This document shows, piece by piece, positions 16,982-24,708 of a stretch of DNA of 36,863 nucleotides. The DNA comes from Aliivibrio sp. (GTDB lineage: Bacteria > Pseudomonadota > Gammaproteobacteria > Enterobacterales > Vibrionaceae). The notes beneath the pieces were generated by a model. The model was not told the origin of the DNA. It made no database searches and was given only the letters and a program-made list of their open reading frames with translations. Every line of letters starts with the position of its first letter. Positions within the stretch are counted from its first letter, which is position 1. Both the position numbers and the translations under genes were made by a program. The stretch covers positions 1 to 36,863 of the forward strand of contig JAESQY010000177.1 of assembly GCA_016764915.1 (NCBI GenBank), in the 5' to 3' direction.

Positions 16982-18196
16982 ATGATGCAGAGTGTAGATA
17001 TTGCGATTGTCGGCGGTGGAATGGTGGGGTTAACCCTTGCTGCTGCTTTAGCGGACTCAGATTTGAGAGTGGCGGTTATCGAAGGGAAACTTCCTGAGCA
17101 TGATCTAGGCCCTCTTCCTGATATACGGGTTTCTGCGTTAAGTCGAGCCAGTGAGTCTATTTTACGTCATGTGGGCGCTTGGCCTGGTATCGAATCTCGT
17201 CGAATTTCACCTTACCACGCGATGAAAGTCTGGGAGCAAGATAGTTTTGCGAATATTGAGTTTAGCGCTGAACATGAGCCGGAAAGAAATTTAGGACACA
17301 TTGTTGAAAATAGAGTGGTACAACTGGCTCTTTTAGATAAAGTGACGAAACAGAGTAATGTGACTTTAATTGCTCCAGATACTTGCAGTAATTTGGTGTT
17401 CGGTGAGAGCGAAGCGTGGTTAACCTTGGCGTCGGGTGCATCACTAACAGCAAAGTTGGTGATTGGAGCCGATGGTGCCAACTCTTGGGTTAGGCACCAT
17501 CTCGATATTCCATTAACGCATTGGGATTACGGACACAGTGCTTTGGTTGCTAATATTCGAACGGTAGAGCCTCATAATGGTGTGGCACGACAGATTTTTA
17601 GGCCTCAAGGGCCGTTGGCTTTTTTGCCCCTATCCGATCCGAATATGTGCTCTATTGTTTGGTCTACCGATCCCTTACAGGCGGAAAGGTTGCTCGGACT
17701 CGATGAGGTTGCGTTTAACCAAGTGTTGACCGCAGCATTTGATAATCAGCTCGGTTTATGTCAAGTCGAAGGGGAGCGTCAAGCTTTTCCGCTTAAAATG
17801 CGTTATGCCCGAGATTTTGTTCGAGAGCGAGTTGCTCTCGTTGGAGATGCGGCCCATACCATTCATCCTTTGGCTGGCCAAGGCGTAAATCTTGGACTTC
17901 TTGATGCCGCGTCACTTGCTCAAGAGTTACTGGAGTTACATCGCAATGACCTGGACATAGGCAGTAAAAGAAATCTACGTCATTATGAGCGCTGGCGCAA
18001 AGCTGAGGCTGCTCAGATGATAGCCACAATGCAGGGTTTTAAAGAGTTATTCTCTGGTGCTAATCCTGTCAAAAAAATGCTCAGAGGTTTGGGTATGGCA
18101 TTAGCGAATCGTATTCCTCTATTAAAAGATGAATTGATGAAACGTGCTCTGGGTATAACCGGCGAGTTACCACTATTGGCTAATCGTAAGCAGTGA
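16982..18196 (+). CDS. ubiI: 2-octaprenylphenol hydroxylase UbiI (VisC)
   Basis: UbiI adds the C5 hydroxyl of the ubiquinone ring, using FAD and oxygen. The 404-residue product carries IAIVGGGMVGLTLAAAL at about 7-23, GADGANSWVR (DG motif) near 160, and GDAAHTIHPLAGQGVNLGLLDAASLAQEL near 285-313. All are family signatures, with the canonical Asp that UbiH lacks. It begins with tandem ATGs at 16982 and 16985, three bases after ubiH, forming a ygfB-ubiH-ubiI operon. The stop codon is inside a perfect 11-bp hairpin. Confidence 0.92.
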   Translation: MMQSVDIAIVGGGMVGLTLAAALADSDLRVAVIEGKLPEHDLGPLPDIRVSALSRASESILRHVGAWPGIESRRISPYHAMKVWEQDSFANIEFSAEHEPERNLGHIVENRVVQLALLDKVTKQSNVTLIAPDTCSNLVFGESEAWLTLASGASLTAKLVIGADGANSWVRHHLDIPLTHWDYGHSALVANIRTVEPHNGVARQIFRPQGPLAFLPLSDPNMCSIVWSTDPLQAERLLGLDEVAFNQVLTAAFDNQLGLCQVEGERQAFPLKMRYARDFVRERVALVGDAAHTIHPLAGQGVNLGLLDAASLAQELLELHRNDLDIGSKRNLRHYERWRKAEAAQMIATMQGFKELFSGANPVKKMLRGLGMALANRIPLLKDELMKRALGITGELPLLANRKQ

Positions 18197-18213
18197 GTGT
18201 AGTCACTGCTTAC
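18186..18213 (+). terminator. Perfect hairpin overlapping the ubiI stop codon
   Basis: GTAAGCAGTGA (18186-18196, including the TGA) pairs perfectly over 11 bp with TCACTGCTTAC (18203-18213), loop GTGTAG. Only a weak TTATTGCTT tract follows. It may be an imperfect terminator or an mRNA 3'-end stabiliser between convergent ubiI and ygfZ. Confidence 0.5.
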
Positions 18214-18224
18214 TTATTGCTTGC

Positions 18225-19199
18225 CTATTCACTGCCTAGCGAATAGGGAAGAGCGTTGATACTCCATAATTGATCGTTCATCTCAGGCAGTGAAAATTGA
18301 GTATCTTCATCTAGATTATTTGGCAGTATAGCTAAACCAACAGAAAACCCATCGTTATAGTGATAACCACAAACAAAAGTGCCTGCTTTTCGCCAGTTAT
18401 CGCCTACTTTACGATCGATAGCATCTCCAGGCGATATGGCATGGGGAGCCGGCCCTGATAACTGAAACATTGCACGTTTATTGATGCCTCTGTATTTGGC
18501 CCTCGCAACCATCTCTTGTCCTGTGTAGCACCCTTTAGTAAAAGATATGCCATCAACCGCTTGTAAGTTAAGTGCTTGAGGGATGTGTTGATTAACCAGT
18601 GCAGAGTCAATATTGGGTAAACCCGCTTTTATATCAAAGAGATCCCACAACTTATCATCGCTCTTAACTATTTCGTTATCGAGGCTTGCTAAAAAACGAT
18701 CTAAGTTTGCATGAGTAATTGCCAGTAACCACTGTTGGTCATTTATTTTTACCGCGCTGCCATACTCCGTCTTTCTCACATTGTCAGAGGAGGTTGTTAT
18801 GCTGTTTATGAAGTTTTGAGCCTGTTCTCCAACCACTCCGAATAGGTAATCATCAGCAATATTTATTTCAACTTTAGAGAACACCGAGTACTTCTTTATC
18901 TCACTCAGTTCAGTCGTCACTGCACTTTTACGTTGAAAGAGTGCATACCCTTGATTGTGATTGAACAGGCGGAAAATGGCCCACATCTTACCTTTTGCAT
19001 CACAGTGAGCGCCGAGTGTGGATTCAGATTCCTCTAACGAAACCACATCACAAGTCACTTGTCCTTGTAGGTAGCTCTTTTTATCGTTTCCTACCATTGT
19101 TATTAGGGCCCAATTATCTAAATGGCACAGAGATAACTGTGGGAGTGAGTCTTGGCTAGATAAGGATAGTGAGGGAAAAGATGATGTCCATGCGCTCAT
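18225..19199 (-). CDS. ygfZ: Folate-binding protein YgfZ (Fe-S cluster maintenance)
   Basis: YgfZ is a tetrahydrofolate-dependent protein related to GcvT that helps assemble or repair certain Fe-S enzymes, including MiaB. The product of 324 residues contains the diagnostic KGCYTGQE motif at 222-229, with the reactive cysteine at 224, and an N-terminal aminomethyltransferase-like fold (GNDKKSYLQGQVTCDV). I chose the ATG at 19199 (MSAWTSSF). A 28-codon upstream extension to 19283 is open but unlike the family. It is divergent from sdhE, as in other gammaproteobacteria. Confidence 0.92.
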   Translation of the reverse strand: MSAWTSSFPSLSLSSQDSLPQLSLCHLDNWALITMVGNDKKSYLQGQVTCDVVSLEESESTLGAHCDAKGKMWAIFRLFNHNQGYALFQRKSAVTTELSEIKKYSVFSKVEINIADDYLFGVVGEQAQNFINSITTSSDNVRKTEYGSAVKINDQQWLLAITHANLDRFLASLDNEIVKSDDKLWDLFDIKAGLPNIDSALVNQHIPQALNLQAVDGISFTKGCYTGQEMVARAKYRGINKRAMFQLSGPAPHAISPGDAIDRKVGDNWRKAGTFVCGYHYNDGFSVGLAILPNNLDEDTQFSLPEMNDQLWSINALPYSLGSE

Positions 19200-19394
19200 G
19201 TTAATACCAATTAGTGTGAAATAGATGGTTTCATGGTAATAGTTGTTTGCTTTCAAATCCATTGTTTCATGATCAAGTCGCAATGTTTCGAACTGCGATT
19301 GGGTTGTGGCTTGAAAAAAAGGTTATAAAAGAGCATAGTTCTTTTAGTTTTATGAGTAGTAAGCTCAAGTAAAATATTAATAATAGGGGTAGTT

Positions 19395-19655
19395 ATGTAT
19401 AGCACAGAAGAAAAGGCTCGAATCAAATGGGCATGTCGTCGTGGTATGCTTGAATTAGATGTCGTTATTATGCCTTTTTATGAAGAGTGTTTTGACATGC
19501 TAACTGAGCAGGAGCAAAAGGATTTTGTCTTGTTATTAGAGAGTGACGATCCCGATCTTTTTACTTGGATAATGGGCCATAGGCGTAGTGAAAACCTAGC
19601 TCATGCTGCAGCCATTGATAAAATTGTTGCCCATAACCGCAGCAAGTTGCGCTAG
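19395..19655 (+). CDS. sdhE: FAD assembly factor SdhE
   Basis: SdhE promotes covalent attachment of FAD to SdhA and FrdA, needed for active succinate dehydrogenase and fumarate reductase. The small 86-residue, all-helical acidic product has the invariant RGMLELD at 16-22, the flavinylation motif, followed by FYEECFDMLTEQEQKDFVLLLESDDPDLFTW, another hallmark. A GGGG-containing ribosome site precedes the ATG. The 3' end overlaps the downstream ygfX frame, so the two genes are a translationally linked pair. NadB, a related flavoprotein, is encoded convergently at 20067. Confidence 0.95.
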   Translation: MYSTEEKARIKWACRRGMLELDVVIMPFYEECFDMLTEQEQKDFVLLLESDDPDLFTWIMGHRRSENLAHAAAIDKIVAHNRSKLR

Positions 19656-20031
19656 AGCGCAATTACACCCTTCTCAATTTGCTCATGTGATGTTGACAAT
19701 CTTGTATGTTACCGTTGCTTGGGCTTTACTGTTTCTCTCTCCTGTACCATTCTGTTTTTCTGTCCCCCTTATTGCTTTGTTACTGTATGAGTATCGGAAA
19801 CTATTTAACAGCATTAGCTCAAAGCACAGCGAGTTGATTATTCCTTTTGATGGTGACGTTATCTACAACCAACAGACACACCGCTACTGTTATAGTCCTA
19901 TAGTGACACCTTGGGTGATGTTAGTGGTATTGATGAAAGGAAAGGGAGGGCGATTAACCGTCGTTATTTGGTGTGATAGCTGCACGCCTGAACAGTTTAA
20001 AAACCTGGCGAGAGTGATTCACAGTAGATAA
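19603..20031 (+). CDS. ygfX: YgfX (CptA) family membrane protein
   Basis: YgfX is a small inner-membrane protein encoded with sdhE; in E. coli it has been described as a toxin-like inhibitor of FtsZ/MreB (CptA) and as an SdhE partner. The open frame gives up to 142 residues, with hydrophobic segments at about 30-60 (two closely spaced helices) and a C-terminal soluble domain ending VIWCDSCTPEQFKNLARVIHSR. The start is uncertain: the ATG at 19603 overlaps sdhE by 53 bases, TTG codons at 19624/19627 are possible, and an ATG at 19690 would cut off the conserved LHPS segment. No ribosome site is evident at any of them. Confidence 0.75.
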   Translation: MLQPLIKLLPITAASCARAQLHPSQFAHVMLTILYVTVAWALLFLSPVPFCFSVPLIALLLYEYRKLFNSISSKHSELIIPFDGDVIYNQQTHRYCYSPIVTPWVMLVVLMKGKGGRLTVVIWCDSCTPEQFKNLARVIHSR

Positions 20032-20036
20032 AGAAA

Positions 20037-20062
20037 AAGGAGAGGATTAGCTCTCCTTTTGA
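20037..20062. terminator. Bidirectional rho-independent terminator between ygfX and nadB
   Basis: AAGGAGAG and CTCTCCTT form a perfect 8-bp stem around GATTAG. T-rich tracts are present on both sides, so it can end both convergent units. Confidence 0.85.
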
Positions 20063-20066
20063 CTGT

Positions 20067-21680
20067 TTATTTTACTTTTTTTGGTGATAGGATGGTTGGA
20101 CCTTGAGGTTTTTTTGTCTCAGGATAATCCAGTGTGTAATGAAGTCCACAGCTCTCTTTTCGCTGCATCGCACACAACACCATTAATTCTGCCACTTCGA
20201 GTAAATTTCTCAGTTCCAATAAGTTGTTTGATACTTTAAAGTTGCTGTAATAGTCGTGGGTTTCTCTTTTTAGCATCTCAATTCGATGCATGGCGCGCTC
20301 TAGACGTTTTGTTGTACGAACAATGCCAACGTAGTCCCACATAAATAACCTTAATTCATGCCAGTTATGCTGAATAACGACCTCTTCATCTGAACAACTT
20401 ACCTTGCTCTCATCCCACTTAGGCAGTGTTGGTGGAAAGTTCTTAGTTGCGATTTCTGTAATAATACTTTCCGCAGCAGACCAAGCATAAACTACGCACT
20501 CAAGTAGTGAGTTTGAAGCCATGCGATTTGCGCCATGTAAGCCAGTGTAACTGACCTCGCCAATAGCATAGAGCCCAGCAAGGTCGGTTTGGCCTTGTTG
20601 ATTGACCATTACTCCGCCACAGGTGTAGTGAGCAGCCGGAACAATTGGAATGGCTTCTTGAGTCATATCAATGCCAAGGCTAAGGAGTTTTTCATGAATT
20701 GTGGGGAAGTGCTTTTCAATGAATGCTTTGGGTTTATGACTGATATCGAGATACATACAATCAGCGCCTAATCGTTTCATCTCAAAATCAATGGCTCTGG
20801 CGACGACGTCTCTTGGTGCAAGCTCTTTTCGTTCATCAAAGTCAGGCATGAATCGAGTGCCATCTGGACGCTTTAAGTAGGCGCCTTCACCACGAAGCGC
20901 TTCGGTTAATAAGAAGTTTCTCGCTTCTGGGTGAAAGAGACAGGTTGGATGAAACTGGTTGAACTCAAGGTTAGCTACTCGGCAGCCTGAGCGCCATGCG
21001 ATAGCGATACCGTCTCCAGATGAGACATCAGGATTTGAAGTATATTGATAAACCTTAGAAGCACCACCTGTCGCTAATACAACTGATTTTGCACGTACCG
21101 TTTCTACTTTTTCGTCATCACGGTTCCAAATATAGGCACCGACTACCTCGTTTTCGCTGCCACCAATCTTATCTGCTGTAATAAGGTCTAACGCATTATG
21201 TCGTTGCAAAATCGTAATGTTGGGATGATTTTTGACATTATCTTGCAGCGAGATTTGAACGGCCATGCCCGTTGCATCGGCGGCGTGTAGAATTCGTCTG
21301 TGGCTATGACCTCCTTCACGTGTTAAGTGATATTTAGGCTCTTCTTCGCTGTTGTTCTCATCTAAATCGAAAGGAACGCCGCCATCGATTAACCACTGAA
21401 CACAGGGTTTTGCATTTTTAGCGATAAAGGTCACAGTCTCTTCATCGCACAGTCCGGCTCCAGCAATCAGCGTATCTTCGACGTGAGATTCAATGCTATC
21501 TGCTTCATCAAAAACGGCCGCTATACCACCTTGAGCGTAATAAGTCGCGCCTTCACTCCAAGGCCCTTTACTTAATACAATCACTTTGGCATATGGCGCC
21601 ACGCGTAAAGCTAATGAAAGGCCAGCAGCACCACTACCAACAATCAATACATCACAAATATGTTCTCGATTTTCGTTCAT
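20067..21680 (-). CDS. nadB: L-aspartate oxidase
   Basis: NadB oxidises L-aspartate to iminoaspartate, the first step of de novo NAD synthesis. It is a flavoprotein related to SdhA and FrdA. The 537-residue product has the FAD motif [15 protein letters not shown] at about 12-26, YAQGGIAAV near 48, the active-site [18 protein letters not shown] near 120-137, and [10 protein letters not shown] and [11 protein letters not shown] downstream. A C-terminal helical domain has the usual length. It diverges from rpoE over a 242-base gap and converges with ygfX. The nadB-rpoE arrangement is conserved in gammaproteobacteria. Confidence 0.96.
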   Translation of the reverse strand: MNENREHICDVLIVGSGAAGLSLALRVAPYAKVIVLSKGPWSEGATYYAQGGIAAVFDEADSIESHVEDTLIAGAGLCDEETVTFIAKNAKPCVQWLIDGGVPFDLDENNSEEEPKYHLTREGGHSHRRILHAADATGMAVQISLQDNVKNHPNITILQRHNALDLITADKIGGSENEVVGAYIWNRDDEKVETVRAKSVVLATGGASKVYQYTSNPDVSSGDGIAIAWRSGCRVANLEFNQFHPTCLFHPEARNFLLTEALRGEGAYLKRPDGTRFMPDFDERKELAPRDVVARAIDFEMKRLGADCMYLDISHKPKAFIEKHFPTIHEKLLSLGIDMTQEAIPIVPAAHYTCGGVMVNQQGQTDLAGLYAIGEVSYTGLHGANRMASNSLLECVVYAWSAAESIITEIATKNFPPTLPKWDESKVSCSDEEVVIQHNWHELRLFMWDYVGIVRTTKRLERAMHRIEMLKRETHDYYSNFKVSNNLLELRNLLEVAELMVLCAMQRKESCGLHYTLDYPETKKPQGPTILSPKKVK

Positions 21681-21807
21681 AAGATCGTTATGTCCTTGTC
21701 TAATGTGAACATCTTATACCAATCTATCTTTGTTCGTCACTTGTTGCAGTGCTAAACTAGAGGAAATTGGTAAAGTAGAGAAAATATTTTCACCAAAAAT
21801 GAGTAAT

Positions 21808-21848
21808 TTGACTTTTATTTGGAACTTTCATTATTAATGGAAGTCCTA
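21808..21848 (+). promoter_or_regulatory. Candidate sigma-E (autoregulatory) promoter with overlapping sigma-70 promoter upstream of rpoE
   Basis: GGAACTT at 21821-21827 equals the sigma-E -35 consensus. Sixteen bases later TCCTA at 21844-21848 resembles the -10 (TCNNA). TTGACT at 21808-21813 with TATTAA at 21832-21837 (18-bp spacer) is a possible overlapping vegetative promoter. rpoE autoregulation through such a promoter is known in E. coli. Confidence 0.65.
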
Positions 21849-21922
21849 CTTATTGCTCAAGTACGCAGAGGTGCTAATACTGCTTTTTGAAGATTAAATA
21901 ACTATATGGGGTATGTGCTCGA

Positions 21923-22501
21923 ATGAGCGAGCAGTTAACTGACCAGGTATTAATTGAGCGTGTTCAAAACGGTGACAAACAGGCATTTAATTTTTTGGTG
22001 ATCAAATATCAAAATAAAGTGTGCAGTCTTGTTTCTCGTTATGTCAATAATTCAGGCGATGTACCGGATGTTGCGCAAGAGCCGTTTATTAAAGCGTATC
22101 GAGCTCTTCCGGGTTTTAGAGGCGAAAGTGCCTTTTATACATGGCTTTATCGAATTGCGGTCAATACAGCAAAAAATTATATCGTAGCTCAAGGACGACG
22201 TCCGCCAGCGAGTGATATAGATGCTGAAGATGCAGAGTATTACGAAAGTGGATCGGCCTTAAAAGAAATATCGAACCCAGAGAACTTATCGTTGTCTGAA
22301 GAATTAAGGCAGGTTGTGTTTGGTACTATCGACGCTCTACCTGAAGATTTAAAAACAGCAATTACATTACGAGAACTGGAAGGTTTGAGTTATGAAGATA
22401 TAGCTGAAATTATGGATTGCCCTGTAGGTACGGTTAGATCACGTATATTCAGAGCAAGAGAAGCGGTTGAAAAGAAAATTCGACCATTAATGCAGAACTA
22501 A
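21923..22501 (+). CDS. rpoE: RNA polymerase sigma-E factor (RpoE)
   Basis: RpoE is the extracytoplasmic-function sigma factor for envelope stress, held inactive by RseA. The 192-residue product has region 2 (about 22-90, with GESAFYTWLYRIAVNTAKNYIVAQGRRPP, almost identical to E. coli) and region 4 (about 130-185, LEGLSYEDIAEIMDCPVGTVRSRIFRAREAV helix-turn-helix). An oddity is Pro54 in DVAQEPFIKAYR, where E. coli has Ala (QEAF). The ATG overlaps the stop of a six-codon upstream frame. A GGGG at 11-14 bases upstream is the only ribosome-site-like sequence. It heads the rpoE-rseA-rseB-rseC operon. Confidence 0.96.
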   Translation: MSEQLTDQVLIERVQNGDKQAFNFLVIKYQNKVCSLVSRYVNNSGDVPDVAQEPFIKAYRALPGFRGESAFYTWLYRIAVNTAKNYIVAQGRRPPASDIDAEDAEYYESGSALKEISNPENLSLSEELRQVVFGTIDALPEDLKTAITLRELEGLSYEDIAEIMDCPVGTVRSRIFRAREAVEKKIRPLMQN

Positions 22502-22519
22502 TTCCGCACTCAAACGGTG

Positions 22520-23167
22520 ATGACAATGTTTTATAGCGATAAACAGTCTGATAACGAAAAACTCTCAGCCTTAGTTGATGGAGAGGTGATAGATAAAAGT
22601 TTGCTATCTGCTCTTTCAATCGATAAAGAGTCTTCAGATGCTTGGGCAAACTATCACTTGATTGGTGATGTGATACGCGGAGAAGCACCAGCAAGCAAAG
22701 AGTGGAATATTGCAGGTAGTGTTGCATTAGCATTAGAGAGTGAGCCCTCACATCGATTGCATAGTTCAGTCAATGTGGTTGAGTTCATGGAGTCCCAACC
22801 GATACCTACTCAAGCAAGAAGAAGCCTTCCAACTTGGGTAACTCAACTTGGTCAAATTGCTTTGACTGCATGTGTTTCATTAGCTGTGATAGTGGGTGTT
22901 CAACAATACAATGGTGTCGACAGTTCAGGTTCAGCCATGGAGCAATTGCCCGTTTTAAATACCATCCCTTTTTCAGGCTCTGTTGAACCCGTGAGTCTAA
23001 CCCGAGACTCTATGAGACACTCATCTAAAAATGAAGCTCAGTTAATGGAACAAAGACGTAGAGTTAATGCAATGTTGCAGGATTATGAGCTTCAGCTGCG
23101 GCTGAATGCTCAAAACAGTACCATTAACAGCGACCTATTAACGCAAGACAGTATGATGGCAGAATAA
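22520..23167 (+). CDS. rseA: Anti-sigma-E factor RseA
   Basis: RseA is a single-pass inner-membrane protein whose cytoplasmic N-terminus binds and blocks RpoE. DegS and RseP cut it when outer-membrane proteins misfold. The product has an N-terminal sigma-binding helical domain (SDNEKLSALVDGEVI..., and WANYHLIGDVIRGEAP near 40-55), a membrane segment near 105-126 (TQLGQIALTACVSLAVIVGVQQY), and a Gln/Asn-rich periplasmic tail. Start choice is uncertain: ATG at 22520 or 22526 (the latter has GGTGA at good spacing), or GTG at 22517. Its TAA overlaps the rseB ATG by one base, supporting coupling. Confidence 0.9.
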   Translation: MTMFYSDKQSDNEKLSALVDGEVIDKSLLSALSIDKESSDAWANYHLIGDVIRGEAPASKEWNIAGSVALALESEPSHRLHSSVNVVEFMESQPIPTQARRSLPTWVTQLGQIALTACVSLAVIVGVQQYNGVDSSGSAMEQLPVLNTIPFSGSVEPVSLTRDSMRHSSKNEAQLMEQRRRVNAMLQDYELQLRLNAQNSTINSDLLTQDSMMAE

Positions 23168-24135
23168 TGAAAAAATACCTGATCGGTGTAATAGCACTGA
23201 TTAGTTTGATACCAATGCAAGCCTCAGCAGAGTCAGAAACTGCCGAGGCTTTGTTGCATCAAATGAGTCAAGCTAGTAATCAGCTCAATTATGAATTGTC
23301 CTATGTTCTAATTAGAAAAAACAGTATAGAACCATTGATGTATCGCCACTCAAGCAATGAAGAGCAAACATTAGAACATGTTATTTATTTAAGTGGTCCG
23401 GTACGTGAAGTGATTAGGCGTGGTGGAGAGGTGAGTTATATTGAACAAGGCATTGAACCTTTCTCTTTAGCGGCGGAGTCTATGGTGGCACCATTGCCGC
23501 CATTGATGAATCGAAGCATTACTCAGTTAGCACAATATTATGATTTCATCTCAATGGGGCGATCTCGTGAAGCAGGCTCAGCTTGTGATGTGGTCAGGAT
23601 TGTTCCTAAAGATGGGCACAGATACTCGTATTTAGTTTGGATCGATGAGCGCAGCAATTTACCATTAAGAACGGATTTGATCGATCGAGACGGTGAAGTT
23701 ATTGAGCAGTATAAAGTCATCTCTTATGCGGTAAATGATAAAATTGCTGATCTTATGTCAGGACTGAATAAAGCGACATTGCCAGAGGTGGTGACTTTCC
23801 CAAAGCAGCCTGTTAGCGATGTAAACTGGAAGTTAGGTTGGCTGCCTGAAGGGTTTCAAGTTGTGACGTTAAACCGATACCGTTTAGAAAATACTCAAAG
23901 AGAAGTAGAGAGTCAGATGTTCACGGATGGTCTGTTTACTTTTTCGGTTTATATCTCTGATGCAGATTCAACATCATTGAAAGAGCAGCTGGTTAGGCAG
24001 GGAAGAAGAACACTGCATAGCCAGGTGAAAAATAAGCGTGAAGTGACGGTTATTGGTGACATACCCATAGCAACTGCAAAGCGGATCGCTGAATCGATCA
24101 CCTTTGATTCTCATGGCAATACGAGTACGAAATAA
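23167..24135 (+). CDS. rseB: Sigma-E regulatory protein RseB
   Basis: RseB binds the periplasmic part of RseA, protects it from DegS, and releases it on sensing mislocalised lipopolysaccharide. The 322-residue product has a signal peptide (MKKYLIGVIALISLIPMQASA, cleavage after residue 21) and the MucB/RseB N-terminal lipoprotein-fold domain (LLHQMSQASNQLNYELSYVLIRKN...). A smaller C-terminal domain starts near residue 218, with WKLGWLPEGFQVV. It overlaps rseA and rseC by single bases at both ends. Confidence 0.94.
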   Translation: MKKYLIGVIALISLIPMQASAESETAEALLHQMSQASNQLNYELSYVLIRKNSIEPLMYRHSSNEEQTLEHVIYLSGPVREVIRRGGEVSYIEQGIEPFSLAAESMVAPLPPLMNRSITQLAQYYDFISMGRSREAGSACDVVRIVPKDGHRYSYLVWIDERSNLPLRTDLIDRDGEVIEQYKVISYAVNDKIADLMSGLNKATLPEVVTFPKQPVSDVNWKLGWLPEGFQVVTLNRYRLENTQREVESQMFTDGLFTFSVYISDADSTSLKEQLVRQGRRTLHSQVKNKREVTVIGDIPIATAKRIAESITFDSHGNTSTK

Positions 24136-24629
24136 TGATGAGTGCACTGGCAACGGTACTTAGAGTTGATAATGATAAGGTGACCGTGGGCTGTAAACAG
24201 CAAACCAGTTGTGGCAACTGTGCGTCTCAACAGAGCTGTGGTACGGGTATTGTCTCAAAAGTGCTCCCAGGAAAAGAACATCAATGGACCTTTACCACTA
24301 AGCAGCCTTTACACGTCGGTCAGTTAGTAGAAGTGGGCCTGCCTGAGAAAAACTTACTCCAATCGGCAATTATTGTTTATATTATCCCTTTACTGTTTTT
24401 ACTGCTTGGGGCTATTTTTGCACAGATGATTTTAGAGCCATATTTACATTTTGGTGAACCCTTTGTTATCGCTGTAGCTATTGTATTTACAGGAGGTGGG
24501 TTCAAGTTGGCAAAATTTGTTGCAACAAAAATAGAAGCAGGAACTGAAAGTGAATTACGCCTAATAAGAGTGCTTGGTGCACCTTTATCTAACAATATGA
24601 CGATAAATGCAGGATCAGAAGATAGCTAG
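24135..24629 (+). CDS. rseC: RseC/MucC family membrane protein
   Basis: RseC is a positive modulator of sigma-E in some species and is related to RnfH/SoxR-reducing partners; the mechanism is not settled. The 164-residue product has an N-terminal cytoplasmic part with four cysteines (20, 26, 29, 35) that could hold a redox centre, then two membrane segments (about 74-97 and 108-126). Its ATG overlaps the rseB TAA. A tandem ATG start (MMSALATV) is present. No clear terminator follows; a CCGAA-A-TTCGG dyad and a TAGAAT -10-like element sit at 24635-24651, perhaps a promoter for lepA. Confidence 0.9.
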   Translation: MMSALATVLRVDNDKVTVGCKQQTSCGNCASQQSCGTGIVSKVLPGKEHQWTFTTKQPLHVGQLVEVGLPEKNLLQSAIIVYIIPLLFLLLGAIFAQMILEPYLHFGEPFVIAVAIVFTGGGFKLAKFVATKIEAGTESELRLIRVLGAPLSNNMTINAGSEDS

Positions 24630-24708
24630 CTGCGCCGAAATTCGGTAGAATCCTGCAACTTGATCTAACGATCCCATCTTTTTATTAATTGAGTCAGTCA
24701 CATTATCC

